From assembly GCF_900496995.4 (NCBI RefSeq), contig NC_044004.1, forward strand, positions 48,142,224 through 48,206,223: a stretch of 64,000 nt of DNA. The letters are read 5' to 3'. This document shows, piece by piece, positions 24,401 through 49,255 of this stretch. The notes under the pieces are model-generated. The model saw nothing but the letters and a program-made list of their open reading frames with translations, was not told the DNA's origin and did no database searches. How positions within the stretch are numbered: the stretch's first letter is position 1; each line of letters begins with the position of its first letter. The stretch comes from Aquila chrysaetos chrysaetos (lineage: Eukaryota > Chordata > Aves > Accipitriformes > Accipitridae). The position numbers were made by a program, and so were the translations under genes.

Positions 24401-27400
24401 CCCTGTTTCCCTTCTCTTTGTACAAGTGTGGAGGCTGCTGGGCTTTCAGCGTTGTGGGTGGTATACAGTCTGCCTATGCAATTAAAGGAAATAACCTGGA
24501 AGAACTCAGCGTACAGCAGGTTATTGACTGTTCATACACTAATTATGGCTGCAGCGGGGGATCTACTGTTAGTGCTTTGAACTGGCTGAACCAGGTTTGA
24601 AACTTTTCATAAATCTCAAACCCTTCCTTAGCTTTCATATTAATATTCTCTTTTTTATGGGGAAAAAGTGATGGGGAAGGTGGAGTGTACAGCTCGTCTG
24701 ATATTTTTTTTATATATGTGTGTATATGTATGTATACATGCATATACGAATGTGTGTGTGTATATATGTATGCATATTTATTTACTCTGGAATCAAGAGA
24801 GTTTGTTCAAGCAGAATTGAAACTTGTTTGGAATTTTGTGGTCCATGTATGTTCTTGGGAATGTAACAAATCAACGCCCAGTGGTTGAAAATAAGCCACA
24901 GTGTTGCCGCTGAATTCAATTGGAACTGCAGACATACAGTACCAGCGTAGAAGGAGCCATTTATCCATGTGGATTTGAGTGTTTGGTTTAGGCACCAGCA
25001 TCTGGGGAGAAGGAGGGATGTTGAGATTTTCTGCTTTCAGAGTTCTAGGGTTTCTGTTGCAAACACCGTAAAATCACGCATGAGAGTAGAGAACCTCAGA
25101 ATAAAATTGACTGTGTTTACCTTTGTTTCACTTGCAACCCAAAACAATGAAAATGCAGACATAGTTTCTACTTCAGTTGTAGCTAACACATTTCATTCAT
25201 GAAAAACGCAAAATGTGTGTTACTAATGTATGTAAGCAGAAACATTTTAATGTTTCAAAATTTTGAAATAAAAAGTACTGTCTAGGATGACAGTTTGAGT
25301 TACAAGAATATAGAAAGAATTCTTTAGGGTTTTGAAGTTTACAAAAAAACCTGATTGTCCTTTTTAAGAAACTCTGTAATCATACTCCTGAAGATTCATA
25401 CAATCCCAGCTACTAACAGTCTAGATGAAATGCAAATTTAAACAAGTTAAGAAAGAGGATATTCATCTGGATTCCTCTGAAGCAAAGTTCTCTCTTCTTG
25501 CTTGCGACAGACTGGAGAAGACACTGTTGTAAACATACCGTACTGCAGAAGACAAGAAAAGTATAAAAGCTTGATGCAATGGCTTTGTAGCTGGACTTTG
25601 AACTGTGGCAGCCATTATAATACATTATATACTAGCATGAGGATTTGATGCTAATAGCAGAATTGGACTTAATTTCAGTATTTTATGTAACTGTTCTTGG
25701 GATATTTGTGGTTCTTGAACTGTCCCAAGGAGAGGATAATTTTGTGTGTGGATGTCATTTGAAGAGAATGAATAGTCATTCATTAAATGAATGCATTGTC
25801 TCTGTGTCTTGAAATTGATGAGATTGCTCATGAGGCTAGTTTAAACCAGAGATACCTTTTAAATTTCATTCATTATTTGAAGACTTCTGAATCCTTTCTG
25901 AAGCTTTGTCCGCAAACAAGGAAACTAGAGATAGTAAATACCTTATTCCTCAACATGACATTCTTATTTCTAATCTCACGAAGAACACACTGAATTTTGA
26001 GTGAGTTCTGTGGTCATTTTCAGTGTGTTTTGAGCTGCATGGTGTTAAATGCATTAAATTCTCATTCATTTATCTTCTTGCAGACAAAAGTAAAACTCGT
26101 GAGGGATTCAGAATACACTTTTAAAGCTCAGACAGGACTGTGCCATTATTTTGGTCACTCAGATTTTGGAGTTTCAATAAGAGGATTTGCTGCATATGAC
26201 TTCAGGTAGCTGCTATTGATTCTTTTTATTTGCTGTACTTTTCCTTCTGTGTTCAGTAACTGTGGAGTAAGCTAGAGCCAATAGCGCATTGACCAGCCAA
26301 AGGTTATGAGGTTGATTGCATCAGTTCTGTAGCTGTGTACTGGATAAGAATTAATACATAACATTTTTGAGAGTTAAGGCTTGCCACGGTGAATCCACTC
26401 AACCTTGACATCACTAAGCCTGTTCGAATGAGAAAGCTTAAGTCTGTGTCTTGAATTGAAGTCTTCTAAATTGGCTGTGTTTAAACTGGCTATGTTTAAA
26501 CTGGAACATTGAGTCAGTTACAACTTTTAATATATGCTAAGTGAACATTACACTGCTTAAGTATCAGAAACGGTAAATCCTACCAATAGTAATTAGAATT
26601 TGTTGAAAAAATTAGGAAGTATTCAGTTACTTCGGTATTCATCCATTTACATACCCACTGGCATCCTCCTCCAGCCCATGACTTTACAAACAGTGTTGTC
26701 AACTGAATTTTGTGAAGACAACTGGTAGCTTTTTAGGTTTCTGTACCAAGAAAGTTTGTTTCTAATTTTTATCAGTACAATACAGCTGCATACTGAACTT
26801 AAAGACAGGAAATACAATTTTGACTAGGAATTGAATTACTGCCAGATATAAGTAACTAAAATCAATTATAGCTTTGCCAGTCTATATTTGCCAAATTCAG
26901 TTATTGCACATATCATGCAGTGGTAAAGATTTCCTGTTCCAGTATATTACATAAGTAAAACTGGATGAGGATGCTAATGGTAAATGTCTGATAGTGGCAA
27001 AGTCCTGTGTTTTGGTATGTTTGAGATACATATTTTAGTGTAGGATTATGTATGATATAAGAGATACTTCTGTATGTTTGAAAAACTAACAGGAAAGAAT
27101 AATTTAGACTAATGGTTTGTCCAAAGCTGTTTTTAATTGAGTGATGTATAAAAGGTACATAGGGCTCACTATTGCCCACTGACTTGACCCAGAAACGTGC
27201 TTCTTTTTAGTAGCATCATATCTTTGGATGTGCACCTTTCCCATAGTCTGTGTGCCCTATATTTGTATTACTGTGTTGTAGTATATGAAATATGTAATTA
27301 TTGATGTATGTTATGTGGTGTGTAGAACTCAGACAAAACAGTTTAATTATTTGATTTTTAAATTGTACTGAACAAGTAGATTACCACCTCTCAAATTGCT

Positions 27401-29906
27401 TTAGTGTGCTGACTTTAGTAACTTGGCATTATCACTCACTTCTTTCACAGTGGTCAAGAAGAAGAAATGATGAGGATGCTTGTTAACTGGGGCCCTTTGG
27501 CAGTAACAGTAGATGCGGTTAGCTGGCAGGATTATCTTGGAGGGATCATACAATATCACTGCTCCAGTGGCAGAGCAAATCATGCTGTTCTTATCACTGG
27601 TTTTGACAGAACAGGTGCGTTTCCATGAACTGAACTTCAACCCAGTAGGTTTTGTGTTTTTTCCTCTTACTTGCAACTTGCCTCCTGTGGGGCAAGTGAT
27701 TAAAATCCAGAACTGGGTGTTCTGTTGAGAACTGTTTGGTTTGGTGTCACATCAGTTCTGGAAGTGCAGCCTGATCCCAGGAGAGAAACTCTTCTTTGTG
27801 CTCCTTCAGTTTTGTGGGACTTCATGTCCTTGTAAAGTCAAGAACGTGGCTATATGTGTCTTTATGCTAGGAGAGGACAACACTGGAATATTAGCTCTGT
27901 CCTCTATGTGAACAACAGTAGGTTTCACTGTACTATATCATCAAACCATCAGAAACTACAAGATATTAAAATGGTAATTAACTCTGTAGAGGGTTAGAAG
28001 TTTTTTATGCTTCCAAAATCTCATGTTGTCTCTTGTTTATGAAAATGTCTCTTACAGGTAGTATCCCTTACTGGATTGTACAGAACTCTTGGGGGCCTAC
28101 ATGGGGAATAGATGGCTACGTTCGTGTTAAGATAGGTGGCAATGTCTGTGGTAAGTCTGACAAAAAATAATTAAAGGGGTAAAGGCCACATGCTGGGGTA
28201 TGTTTCTCCCTGTAAGTAAAGCGATATAATGGGATCCTCAGAGAGGAAATACAAATCATTGCTATGTTTTAAAAGAGGTTAGACGAGTCCAGGTGGAAAA
28301 ATAAATAAGGTGGTTGCTAGTTCAACCAAGCCATGTAGTTGAATGATTGAAAAAACACCATGCAAAGGTAAAGCTATATAAGGCATAACAAATAAAGTAC
28401 TATTGTACCTTACCACGTAGAGGTAATGGCATTGTAAAGTATACAGTCATGTATCGTGGTTCTAGGTTAGTGCCATCACTATACTTGGTGTAGGTAAAAC
28501 AGCTGCTGCCCTGTCTGGTGGATGCAATTATCTCTGGGCTCAGTTTAGCAAACAAATGTGGAAAGTGGATCTGCCTGTGCTTGGAAAATGTGTACCTTGC
28601 TTATGGCTGTTCTTGTAGGATAGAGGTATATACTTTTAGTGCTAGTTCCATCTCCTGCCCTCTTACTGTTTGCATGAGATTTTTTCTTGGTGTTTGAGCA
28701 GATTTTGTAGTGTTAAATACCCAGTTTCTTCTGAGTGGGTGGATAGGGGGGAGGTAAGGCAGGTGAAGCTCCTATTTACCAGCAAAGATTGCTGACCCAA
28801 ATTGCTGGGATTGGACTACTAGATAGTAAGTGGTGTGTGTCCATTGAATTTTTGTCTGTTAGATTAACAGTGGAGGTCTTCTGTTGGCTTTCCTTTCCAC
28901 GTATGTTTCACAGTAGCTCTCAGTCATTGTAAAAGGTGTTAGATGATGTGAATCATCTGCAAATAAGAATAGATAATATTCAGTTTGCCTGTACTCAGTA
29001 AAGATCAGGACAATGTATCCAATCATAGCTTTTCCATGTTCCTGAAACTTCTGTTCTTACTGTTGTTGTGTAAACAAACTATTTGGAAAGAGAAATTTAG
29101 AAGTAGTGATAACTAAAGCAAGTAAGTCAATTGTTGAGGTTGTCAGGAAGAATGGATGTGTTGTTTTCAAAATCAGCTTTCTCAGAAAGCAGGATCTTTC
29201 ACATATTCTGTAGTGTGCCACACAAGAACAATGCAGCAAAGGCTAGTAGTGGCTCTCTTGTTGTCTTCTGATTTAGAGGTGCTCTGACACCACTTTTGAG
29301 GGTGTAAGAGCCGTCAACCTTTGATACCTTCACAGGCTGTAGTCAGACTTTGCTTTTAGTGCTGGAAGGAGTACAACAATACAAAAAGAACTGAGCATGA
29401 ATAAAAGACTAATTTGTTCTCTATTTGTATGTGCATGAGTGTTCAAAAATGTGTCTTGTAATGGAATTTATCTCTAGTCTCTTGGTGAGTTTTCAAAGCT
29501 GCATAGCTTCATGTTGTTTATACATTGCAAATGCATATGATTAAAATGGAGGAGGATATCAAGGTTTAGATTGCTTTCCAGCACCCATATTGGACCAATG
29601 CTGAATCCTCAGAAGGGATCTAAAGTTTTGAACATGAAAGCAGAGGAAGGAGGAGAGTAAATCTCAACTATAAACAGTGTCAGGCAAGGAAGAAGTAAAA
29701 GGGTTGCACCTGATTCCCTGCCTCCCCACCCCCTACCTGCCCCCAGCAGTTCATCTACTGTCATGGCATGGAGGAGAGAGGGCATTATATGAGTATGAAT
29801 TCTGGGAACTTACTTCTGGCAAGTCTCCACTTCCAGTATTTATTTTTAAAAAAATTTTGTTTCATTTGTAGGTATAGCAGATACAGTTTCATCAGTATTT
29901 GTTTGA
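20645..29906 (+). CDS. CTSO: Cathepsin O, papain-family lysosomal cysteine protease
   Basis: Eight coding exons, all with GT-AG introns: 20645-20842, 22140-22245, 23074-23207, 24427-24594, 26084-26205, 27451-27614, 28058-28150, 29872-29906. Their phases join into a single 339-residue frame. The protein is a family C1A endopeptidase expected in lysosomes. A hydrophobic signal segment follows Met12. A short propeptide contains GINQFSHL, a relaxed GNFD-type motif with His where most family members have Asp. The mature enzyme probably starts near Leu126 (LPKKFDWRDK), giving about 214 residues as in human cathepsin O. The catalytic set is complete: oxyanion Gln144, Cys150 (CGGCWAF), His287 (NHAVLITGF), Asn307 (QNSWG). 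ATG 20645 has good context (G at -3 and +4); starting at ATG 20678 (weak context) would give 328 residues and a cleaner signal peptide. Exon 1 is very GC-rich and encodes a Gly run absent from the human protein as I recall it. Confidence 0.96.
24141..24201. repeat. Tandem duplication, about 31 bp x 2, in CTSO intron 3
   Basis: Two adjacent near-identical copies (24141-24171 and 24172-24201) share ATCCTTAAAATAAGACA and differ by a few bases at the right end. This is a recent small duplication within the intron, about 225 bp ahead of exon 4. Confidence 0.85.
24711..24777. repeat. TA/TG-rich microsatellite in CTSO intron 4
   Basis: Mixed TATG/TG/TA repeats start about 115 bp after the exon 4 donor. 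Simple sequence likely to vary in length. Confidence 0.8.
26473..26502. repeat. 15-bp direct tandem duplication in CTSO intron 5
   Basis: GGCTGTGTTTAAACT is followed directly by GGCTATGTTTAAACT, one mismatch in fifteen. No function is inferred. Confidence 0.85.
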
Positions 29907-31800
29907 CACTTACTGGCCAAAGACCACAAGTATCATTTGGATACACACTGTATGTGAAGATTTACTTCAAAACAACATTTTCTAAAACAAGAAATTGCTG
30001 TAAGGGCAATTTCTGCTTTTAGGCAGTACAGGAACGATTTGGCTGGAGTTTTTAAAAACGTTTTTATTTGGAATGTGTGTTGTACATCAAATCTCTCATG
30101 GGATAAGAAGACTCGGAATCAACTGCAGAGTACACAAAGAGAAGTTACAAAGATGGACTGAAACTGCGAGTGAGAACTCTATCCAAGTGTTGAATACTGC
30201 TCCATAAAAAAAAATCTTACAAGGAAAGAAATGATGACAAATGATAAGGAATTTGGATCAAATAATCAGTATTATGACAGAGTATAATTTAAATGCTTTG
30301 AATATAAGAACCACTATGATTAGGTCTGCATTTATTGGGCCAGGAGGAAGGGCAGTTGGAAGAAAATATTCTATTATTCTTTGATACTTGGCTTTCCTAG
30401 CACCTCTGACAGACAGACACATTTTGTCTTCCTCTTTTTTGCGAAATCCTACTTTTTCTCTGAAGTTAGAAGAGTAGAGGAGGGAAATGGGTAGTCAGAA
30501 CTGTTTCCCAAGTGTCTCTGAAGTGCTGCAGTCCTTCAGTTTCCGTCTTCAGACCTTTATTGGGTAAATGTAACTTCAAAGCTCTTCAGTGCAGGGACCA
30601 TGTTTTAGAAAGTGCCTGAAATATCAGTGTCTTCTGCATTCTGTTGTTAGATGGTTAGAAAAGTAAGAAGTAACTGTATTTAGACAAATGGAGGCAGTTC
30701 TAGTGGTTTAACATCCTGTGTCCTGTCAGGATGTATGTCTGCAAATCAGGCTTACCATGCTTTGAGAGCTGTGTCAGTTCCATGCCTTCTCTCTACTTCT
30801 CAACTAACAGTGAAGCCAGTTGCAGAGCAAAAATTAAAAAACTTATTTATTATAGAAAAAATGGTGAGGGTGCAGTTTGTTAATATATATTTGCCACCTT
30901 TAGAAAGTCAGCAATTACAGAATACTCCAAATAGAGTGGGTGTTAAATTTCCCTACGTTAATTGAATTCATAGGTGGGACTTGCTGGGAATCAAAAAGGG
31001 GTTCCAGTTTTGCTGACCTGTAACACTGCAGTTGCAGGCAAATGTAGCTAGAATTCATAACCAAACATGTAATTCAAAAATGCTCTGAATCTTTCATTTG
31101 GAATGCTTTACCTGTATCTTTTATGAAGCACTACTATGAAAAGTGTTGAAGCAATTCTGTTATTTTTGCACTCCATTACTGTTCCATGTTAATAGATCAG
31201 TGTATTGTAACCTTTTTATGAGAAATGCAATAAGTGTTCATAACTGTCTATTGTAAGTATTGCCATTTTAGTCCTGCTTCTAAGTGTTACTATTTTAAAT
31301 GAAAGGAAGACCAAGTCCGATGTTTCACTACTTCAGGTTCTGCTACTTACTGAATTTACTGGCTGAAAACTTCAGATTAACAAAAGAGGAAGTCGTCTGT
31401 AGTCTTATAGTCTTCTGTAGTATGGCCTATCCCTTAGCAGCTTACAAACAACAAATAGCACACTTCCATAACTGGAAAACAATAGCCAAAGTTCCTAATT
31501 GCAATTGATAAGAGTAATGTTGTTATATCAAACGCAGATGTTCCACCAGTGTTTTTGAGGTGGTACGACCAGGCGTAAGTACCTAAAGTACTAAGGTACA
31601 GAGCAACTCACCAGAAATTAAAGCCTACAGCATGTGTGTATTTCCAAGGGAAGCGTTTAAAAAGACAAGAGGCCATCTAATGAGATGGTGACATGGCTTT
31701 ATCAATATTCTGTGGCCAAATTTGCTTCACTTTTATTATATATCAATTTTATCCTTATTTCAATGATATTTTGAATAAAAAACACTTCAAATGCCTGTCA
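29907..31800 (+). other. CTSO: CTSO 3' UTR and poly(A) signal
   Basis: The terminal exon runs on from the TGA at 29904-29906. AATAAA at 31774-31779, followed by a GT/T-rich stretch (about 31800-31830), is the best canonical poly(A) site, giving a 3' UTR of about 1.9 kb. No other canonical AATAAA was seen between the stop codon and this site. The end of the transcript is inferred, not observed. Confidence 0.6.
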
Positions 31801-31866
31801 GACTGTTGTTTGAACTTTGTGCTTGATTTAGAAGAAGACTGAACAAAAGACGATCTTTAATACTGC

Positions 31867-31872
31867 TTTATT
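31867..31872 (-). terminator. TDO2: TDO2 poly(A) signal (AATAAA)
   Basis: On the minus strand AATAAA occurs here, about 640 bases after the TDO2 stop codon (32515-32517), giving a 3' UTR of about 660 nt. No nearer canonical signal was found. It lies only 88-98 bases from the CTSO signal on the other strand. Confidence 0.6.
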
Positions 31873-32514
31873 TGAAGTGCAAAGTAAGTACTTATTTATA
31901 TCTGCTATTCTTAACAGTATACGGAGGGGATTTACATTCACGTGTAACACATAGATAGCAACATGATTCTTGATGTATGTAAAAGTTCAAGATGCTTGGG
32001 TTTCTTCTATAGATTCAGGACTTATTTCTTTAAATTTAGCTCTTGAATTCTTAACTCAAAATTCCTTTTGAAATTCCACTAGAGCTCAGAAACTAATATT
32101 CTTCCAAAGGGGATGAGACTAATTATGTCCTCAACTAGAAGTAAATTAATAATAGCCATTAGGCAAACAAATACAAAAATATGTACAAGTAAAACATGAT
32201 CGTGATAATTCTGTATAATTTTCTCCCTCTCTAGAGGTGTAGGTTTTAAGAAGCCAGCTAAAAGTTAAATTGGTCATTTGAGTTGAATTGGGGTATCATT
32301 TTAGTCTTAATATAGGCTAACTCAATACAGATTATTTTTTCTACAAACAATTAAGTTTGTTCCACAAGCCCATCATACTATTCACATAGCTGTCATACAT
32401 AAATACATATTTACACACCCACACTCTGTGAGAATAGTGGTTGTATCTGAGGGATAGCACCACTCGAGGTGAAAGTCCTGAAGCTCTTTACAGCAACCAC
32501 TCTAGAAAGGCAGG

Positions 32515-44294
<11,780 letters not shown>

Positions 44295-44370
44295 GATTCC
44301 AGGATCCAAACTCGCTGAGCTGCACACCAGGGAATATACTCCGTTAGTGTTCCCAAATCCACTGCAGCCA

Positions 44371-44378
44371 CCTTATAT
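44371..44378 (-). promoter_or_regulatory. TDO2: TDO2 TATA box
   Basis: Read on the minus strand, ATATAAGG lies 77-84 bases ahead of the start codon (44294-44292), preceded by a GATAAGG motif (about 44383-44390). A start site about 30 bases downstream, near 44345, would leave a 5' UTR of about 50 nt. A TATA promoter fits a liver-restricted, hormone-inducible gene. I did not find a full glucocorticoid response element nearby. Confidence 0.65.
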
Positions 44379-45364
44379 GTAACCTTATCTCACTGCCTAG
44401 GCCAACCCCCAAATTCTCCTCCTGAGCCCTCAGCCCAACCCCGCTATTCAGTAATTACAGAAACTATCACGGCACAAAGGTCAGTAAGTTCATGTGTTGT
44501 TGGCTCTCCAGGTTTGTTTTTTTCTTTCAATCAGTCAAAACAGGAATGGCTGGCATTCTTGCTTTGTCCTATGGCACACACTTTTTGTGCTTTTTACTGC
44601 AAGGTTTCCACCACTTGCTTCTTTGGAGGCTGAGACTGGTGTAAGGGGTAAGTCAATGAGAGGTCTGTGTGTGAGAAAAAGGCAATATTTAATTGTTAAA
44701 GTAGGTTTTTAACTTGCAGCCCCTATTATCAAGATCTCAAGATACTTTAAAAAATGAAACATATGGAAAAGGTAAAGGGGAGGGGATGGGAAGGAGAACA
44801 TATTTCTATGGCAGACTTAATAATGCTTGTAAGAGATTTCAAGTAACACACATACTGTGAAAAAATGCACACAGATTAAGTAAAAGAACTAAAAATAATC
44901 ATGTACACCTCATGCTATTTTTCCACTGGTTTAATTCATGACAATTCCTTAATTTTATTTCTTCGTGCAAAAGTTTCACTCTCATTTATTGACAAATGTT
45001 ACTCAATTCTGTTTAATCATCAGCTTAACGCACAACGAAGTAACATATAACTAGTGTGCACTTCCTGCCTGCCTGCCAGCATTTTCTGAAAAAAAAGTTA
45101 ATGCTCAGTTTTCCTGCAAACAAAGCTACAGGGCCCCTGTGACCCCAGACCATTTGCTCTCTGCAAGACTTACTCTGCTTAGTGGTGTCTGTGTGGTGGT
45201 TCCAGCTGTTCTAGTCACTTAAGAGTTAGCTGTCTCATAAAAAAGTCACGTGCAGTATGTGGGTGACGGGATGTATACCCGGCTCAGCCAGATGCCGTAT
45301 GTCAGGCTATGCAAATATTAGCTTAAACTAAAGCTGAGCCACAAGAAAAGTAGGACTCCACTGA

Positions 45365-45390
45365 GGGAACCCACCAAGGGAACCCACCAA
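45365..45390. repeat. Perfect 13-bp tandem duplication
   Basis: GGGAACCCACCAA occurs twice back to back (45365-45377, 45378-45390), about 1.0 kb upstream of the predicted TDO2 start site. Confidence 0.9.
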
Positions 45391-48300
45391 GCAAGGTCAA
45401 GGTGTTCTTCCTTCATGGTATAAAACCTGACAGAGGAAAATAATCCTCTTACCACACACAACTGTACATCTGCCAATGATGCAGGCAAGTAGGGAGGAAG
45501 GTGAAGACTCTGCGCTGGTGCATGCATCAGAAATTAAATGTTGAAAACTGTGGTTTTCACCATCCCATTTGTAGCTTGATTACAAATGTAATAATCTCTC
45601 ACATCCACAGATCTCAAAGGCATGGACAAGGAAGGTTTATCTTGTCATTTCTGTATACCTTCACCTGAAATATCCAGACTGAGCCTCCATAGTGAAATCC
45701 AACTTTGTTACCTTTTCTCACAGCACAAGCAAAGAAAGAGTGTGAACCTAGTAAAAATAAGGACAGTTGAAAAATATTGAACTCTTAACCTCACCAAAGA
45801 AGTCACTGTCTGTTTTCTTGTACAGTTTTAGTTTCTTCTGTGGGACACAGAGAATACTAAACTTCCAGAGCAATTGTCTCTGACTTACAGCCTTTCCATT
45901 GCCTACCCTGTAGGCAAAGGACTTTGAAGTATCAGAGCCCTTTTAAACTCTGTGCTTAACAAAACATTAACTCCCTATTTGGGAAGTAATACTTCCCTTC
46001 ATTGGTTCAGGGTTACCAAACTCACTCGAAATGTAGCTGAAGATACTATGTGAACCAAGCACTATAGAAACTTCTCTTCTGATTCAGCAACAGACAAGCT
46101 TCAGTCAATCAAATAAATTAGCCAGACTACAACGATTTAGGAAGTTATTTCCAGTATTTCCAACATGTTCAAACTCTCTGTTTAGGGACCTTGTAGCTGA
46201 TTGGTCCCAAAGCACCTCCATCCTAAAAAACACAAGCCTAGTGACACTTGTGAAATTAGAGAATCCAAGCGAAACGCATCCACTTCTCATCATTGCTCCT
46301 GCTTGATGACCACGTTCACTTTCTCCTGCTATACCCTCTTGCGCTGGTGCAATTAGAAAGCTTGGCTAGCCCCAGGACCCTCCTGCTGAAAGAACATTCC
46401 CAAGTGTCTCTGAGTCCTTTATCACCAATATCTGGCTTTCAATCAGTTCCTCTTGTATTTCACTAGCAACCAAGAACCTTATGATATACATGAGAGGATT
46501 CAAAAATATGATTCTCCAAATATTCAGAAAACTACAAAGACGCTGGAAAAAAGAAATACAAGCAGTTTGTTTCAGGCCTACACTTGGACCACAAATACAT
46601 TCCTCTAACCATGTTTGTACAACATCATGCTTTGATTCAAAATAAGAAACAAAAATATTTTTTGCAGTGCTGTCCATACATGAAACACTGTTATCAAAAT
46701 ATTCACTCGGATCCTAGAAAAGCCCCAAAAATTTAATTCCTTTCCATGGCAGAGATAATTAAAAATAAGTAAGCAGTTACTTTCACACACAATGCAGAAT
46801 GAAGATGGTAAGCTCAAGTTCTGTATTTCTATGAGAAGCAAAAAACCCCCATGTGTTTAAGAAAAAAAGACTACCTAGTAAATTTCCTTTAAAATATTTT
46901 TAGCATCTAAAATATACTGTACTCTATACTTTGTATATACTTTGTAGAGTGATTACTACAGACTATATTCTTTGCATTAAATGCAAATCCATGTTTACCA
47001 GGCAAAGTATATGAACTATCTGATTTTGCACACAAACCAGAAATAATTTGCTCTCTCTTTTCTATCTCTCATAGGTAACCCTGACAGAAATAAATGTTCA
47101 ATCTAAAATGTGCATAAGTTCAGTCAGTCTGATCTGATGCTGCAGTAATTTAACAGTCCATGTTTCACTTTGAAAACTAAAAATGTTGGAAGTGGCTTCA
47201 TGTTAACTTCTTGAGCAAAAGCCTTACCTCTCCCCTGCCCTGCCTCAAAAACAAACAAACAAAATGAGGCCACTGTATTCATATTTTATAGAGAGAAGCA
47301 AAACCAAGTATGGGACTTAAAGTTGGTAACTCTTACCCGCATTGTGTATCTAGCCAGGGCAAGCTCTGTGGACTGACCATTTCCTGAAAAGCTAGGTAAT
47401 ATTATGGATAATATTATCCTTGCAACTATTAATTTAAGGAAATTTAATCTCACGGTAGCTGAGTTCTGCTCTCTAACCATTCCAACTACAACAGACCTCA
47501 AACTATCCAAAATTAGTGGAAAGAGTTCTTAATGAGGACTTGAAAACCCTTGAAATAAAACCATAGACAATACAGAACTATTATTCATTCATCTTACTGG
47601 CTGCCTTCATCTGATCTCAGTAAGGCTTCACAAGTGTGTAGTGAATTTAGTACTGAAAAAGTTTTTAAAAACTGACTTGTACTACCTGATTATGAAATTG
47701 TCTGTTGGCAGTGTAGATGATAGCACAGATTAAAAGAGCGCTCAGGTTTGGATCAGCTCAGAGCCTTGAACTCTGGCGTGGCTGCAGACACCCTTAGAAA
47801 TAAATGTTCTTGTGCCATCCTGCTCAAATTTGGGGTTCACTGTAGGGAACTGATTTTGAGTGGCCTTTATGCCCTGACAGAGATTTTACAGCTACTTTGC
47901 CATATCTTTATACTAGCATAATCATAAATGAGTCTTGATGAAAAAAGGTCTTCCATGTGAATATATCTGAAAGCAAAATGTAACCTTAATTTTAATTGAC
48001 AGAATTACTTTTTTCTCAAAATGCACTATCATTTCCCCTTTTCATGCTGAACACTCAGAACCACATAGAAGCAGTTGTAACTACACACACAACTTGCTGT
48101 TCATGCTGTGGATGACTGAGCAAAGCTATGAAAACCAAGAGCGTGTGTGTGCCCTTAAGCTTTTATTTAGTGATTTGTTTATTTATTTTTAAAGCATGAA
48201 AGTCAGACAGAAAGACTTCTGTTCATCCTAGAAACATATCAGTGGACTCTAACCTTCAGCAGACAGTGAGAATGTTCTGTTTTGTGACTGGGCTGAATAC

Positions 48301-49194
48301 AAGACAAACAGTTAAACAGCAGAAAAAACCCCGCAGCTTCCCAGAACTGCACTTTGTGGCCTTCAAACGAACTGTCACGGCGTTCATGACCAAGCATGGG
48401 AATTGTTAAGCACCCTTTTTAATCCACCCTTGTTCCCTTTCTGTTTACCTCCCCTTCCCCAGGTGGACATGGGGTGGCTGGGCTTTGCTCATCTCAGCTG
48501 CAACAGGGTTGCAGAGCAGAGACAAACTGAATTTACTTGGACTGAGAGAAGTGATTTGTATGGGCAAAAAGGCATCCCTCTAACCTGGCCAAGGGGAGGT
48601 TTGATGTAAGGCAGAGGTGGCCTGTAGCATATCTTGTAGATACGGCTGGTGCCAAGAGTCTCCATGTTCTTATTGTGTGGGGCTCTATGTCTAAAACGTT
48701 AGTCTGATGAGGAAAGGTAGGAATTACCTCCTATGTCTTGTCATGAATCCAACAAGAGTCTTCTCTCCTACTAAATCAGAAGTGACCTGTTCACCCAAGC
48801 CAAATCTCAAGTTATCCTATGTGAAATCACTTACGGAGAAGAAAAAATTGCACACACAATGGTTTGGACAGTATCACCCATTCTTATGCTCGAACTCTCA
48901 TTCTGATTACAAAATCATCACAGATCAATTTGGTTTTTGAATGTTCATTAACTTGAACAAAGAGCTTGGAGACCTTCTGGCTACAAACAAGTGATGCTTG
49001 AAGCTTTGCAACACGGTTGTTCCAGAATTACAGACTAGGAGTTATCCAGCACAGATGGCTTCTACCTACGTTAACAGTGGCTGCTGTAAGTTGGACAAAA
49101 GACCCAAGTAGGTCATGTCATGCTGAAGAGTTTCTACTAGAAAGCAGCAGATATCTTGGGAAGAGCTATTAGAACAAATCAAACAATCAAACAT

Positions 49195-49255
49195 TTAAAA
49201 AAAAAAAAAAAAAACCACAACCAACAAAACCAACCCAAACCCCCAAAAACTAAAA
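49195..49255 (+). repeat. A-rich and A/C-rich low-complexity tract
   Basis: About 18 A residues are followed by an AAC/CCA-rich stretch. This could be a decayed poly(A) tail of a retrocopy, but nothing upstream was recognised as its body. Confidence 0.6.
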
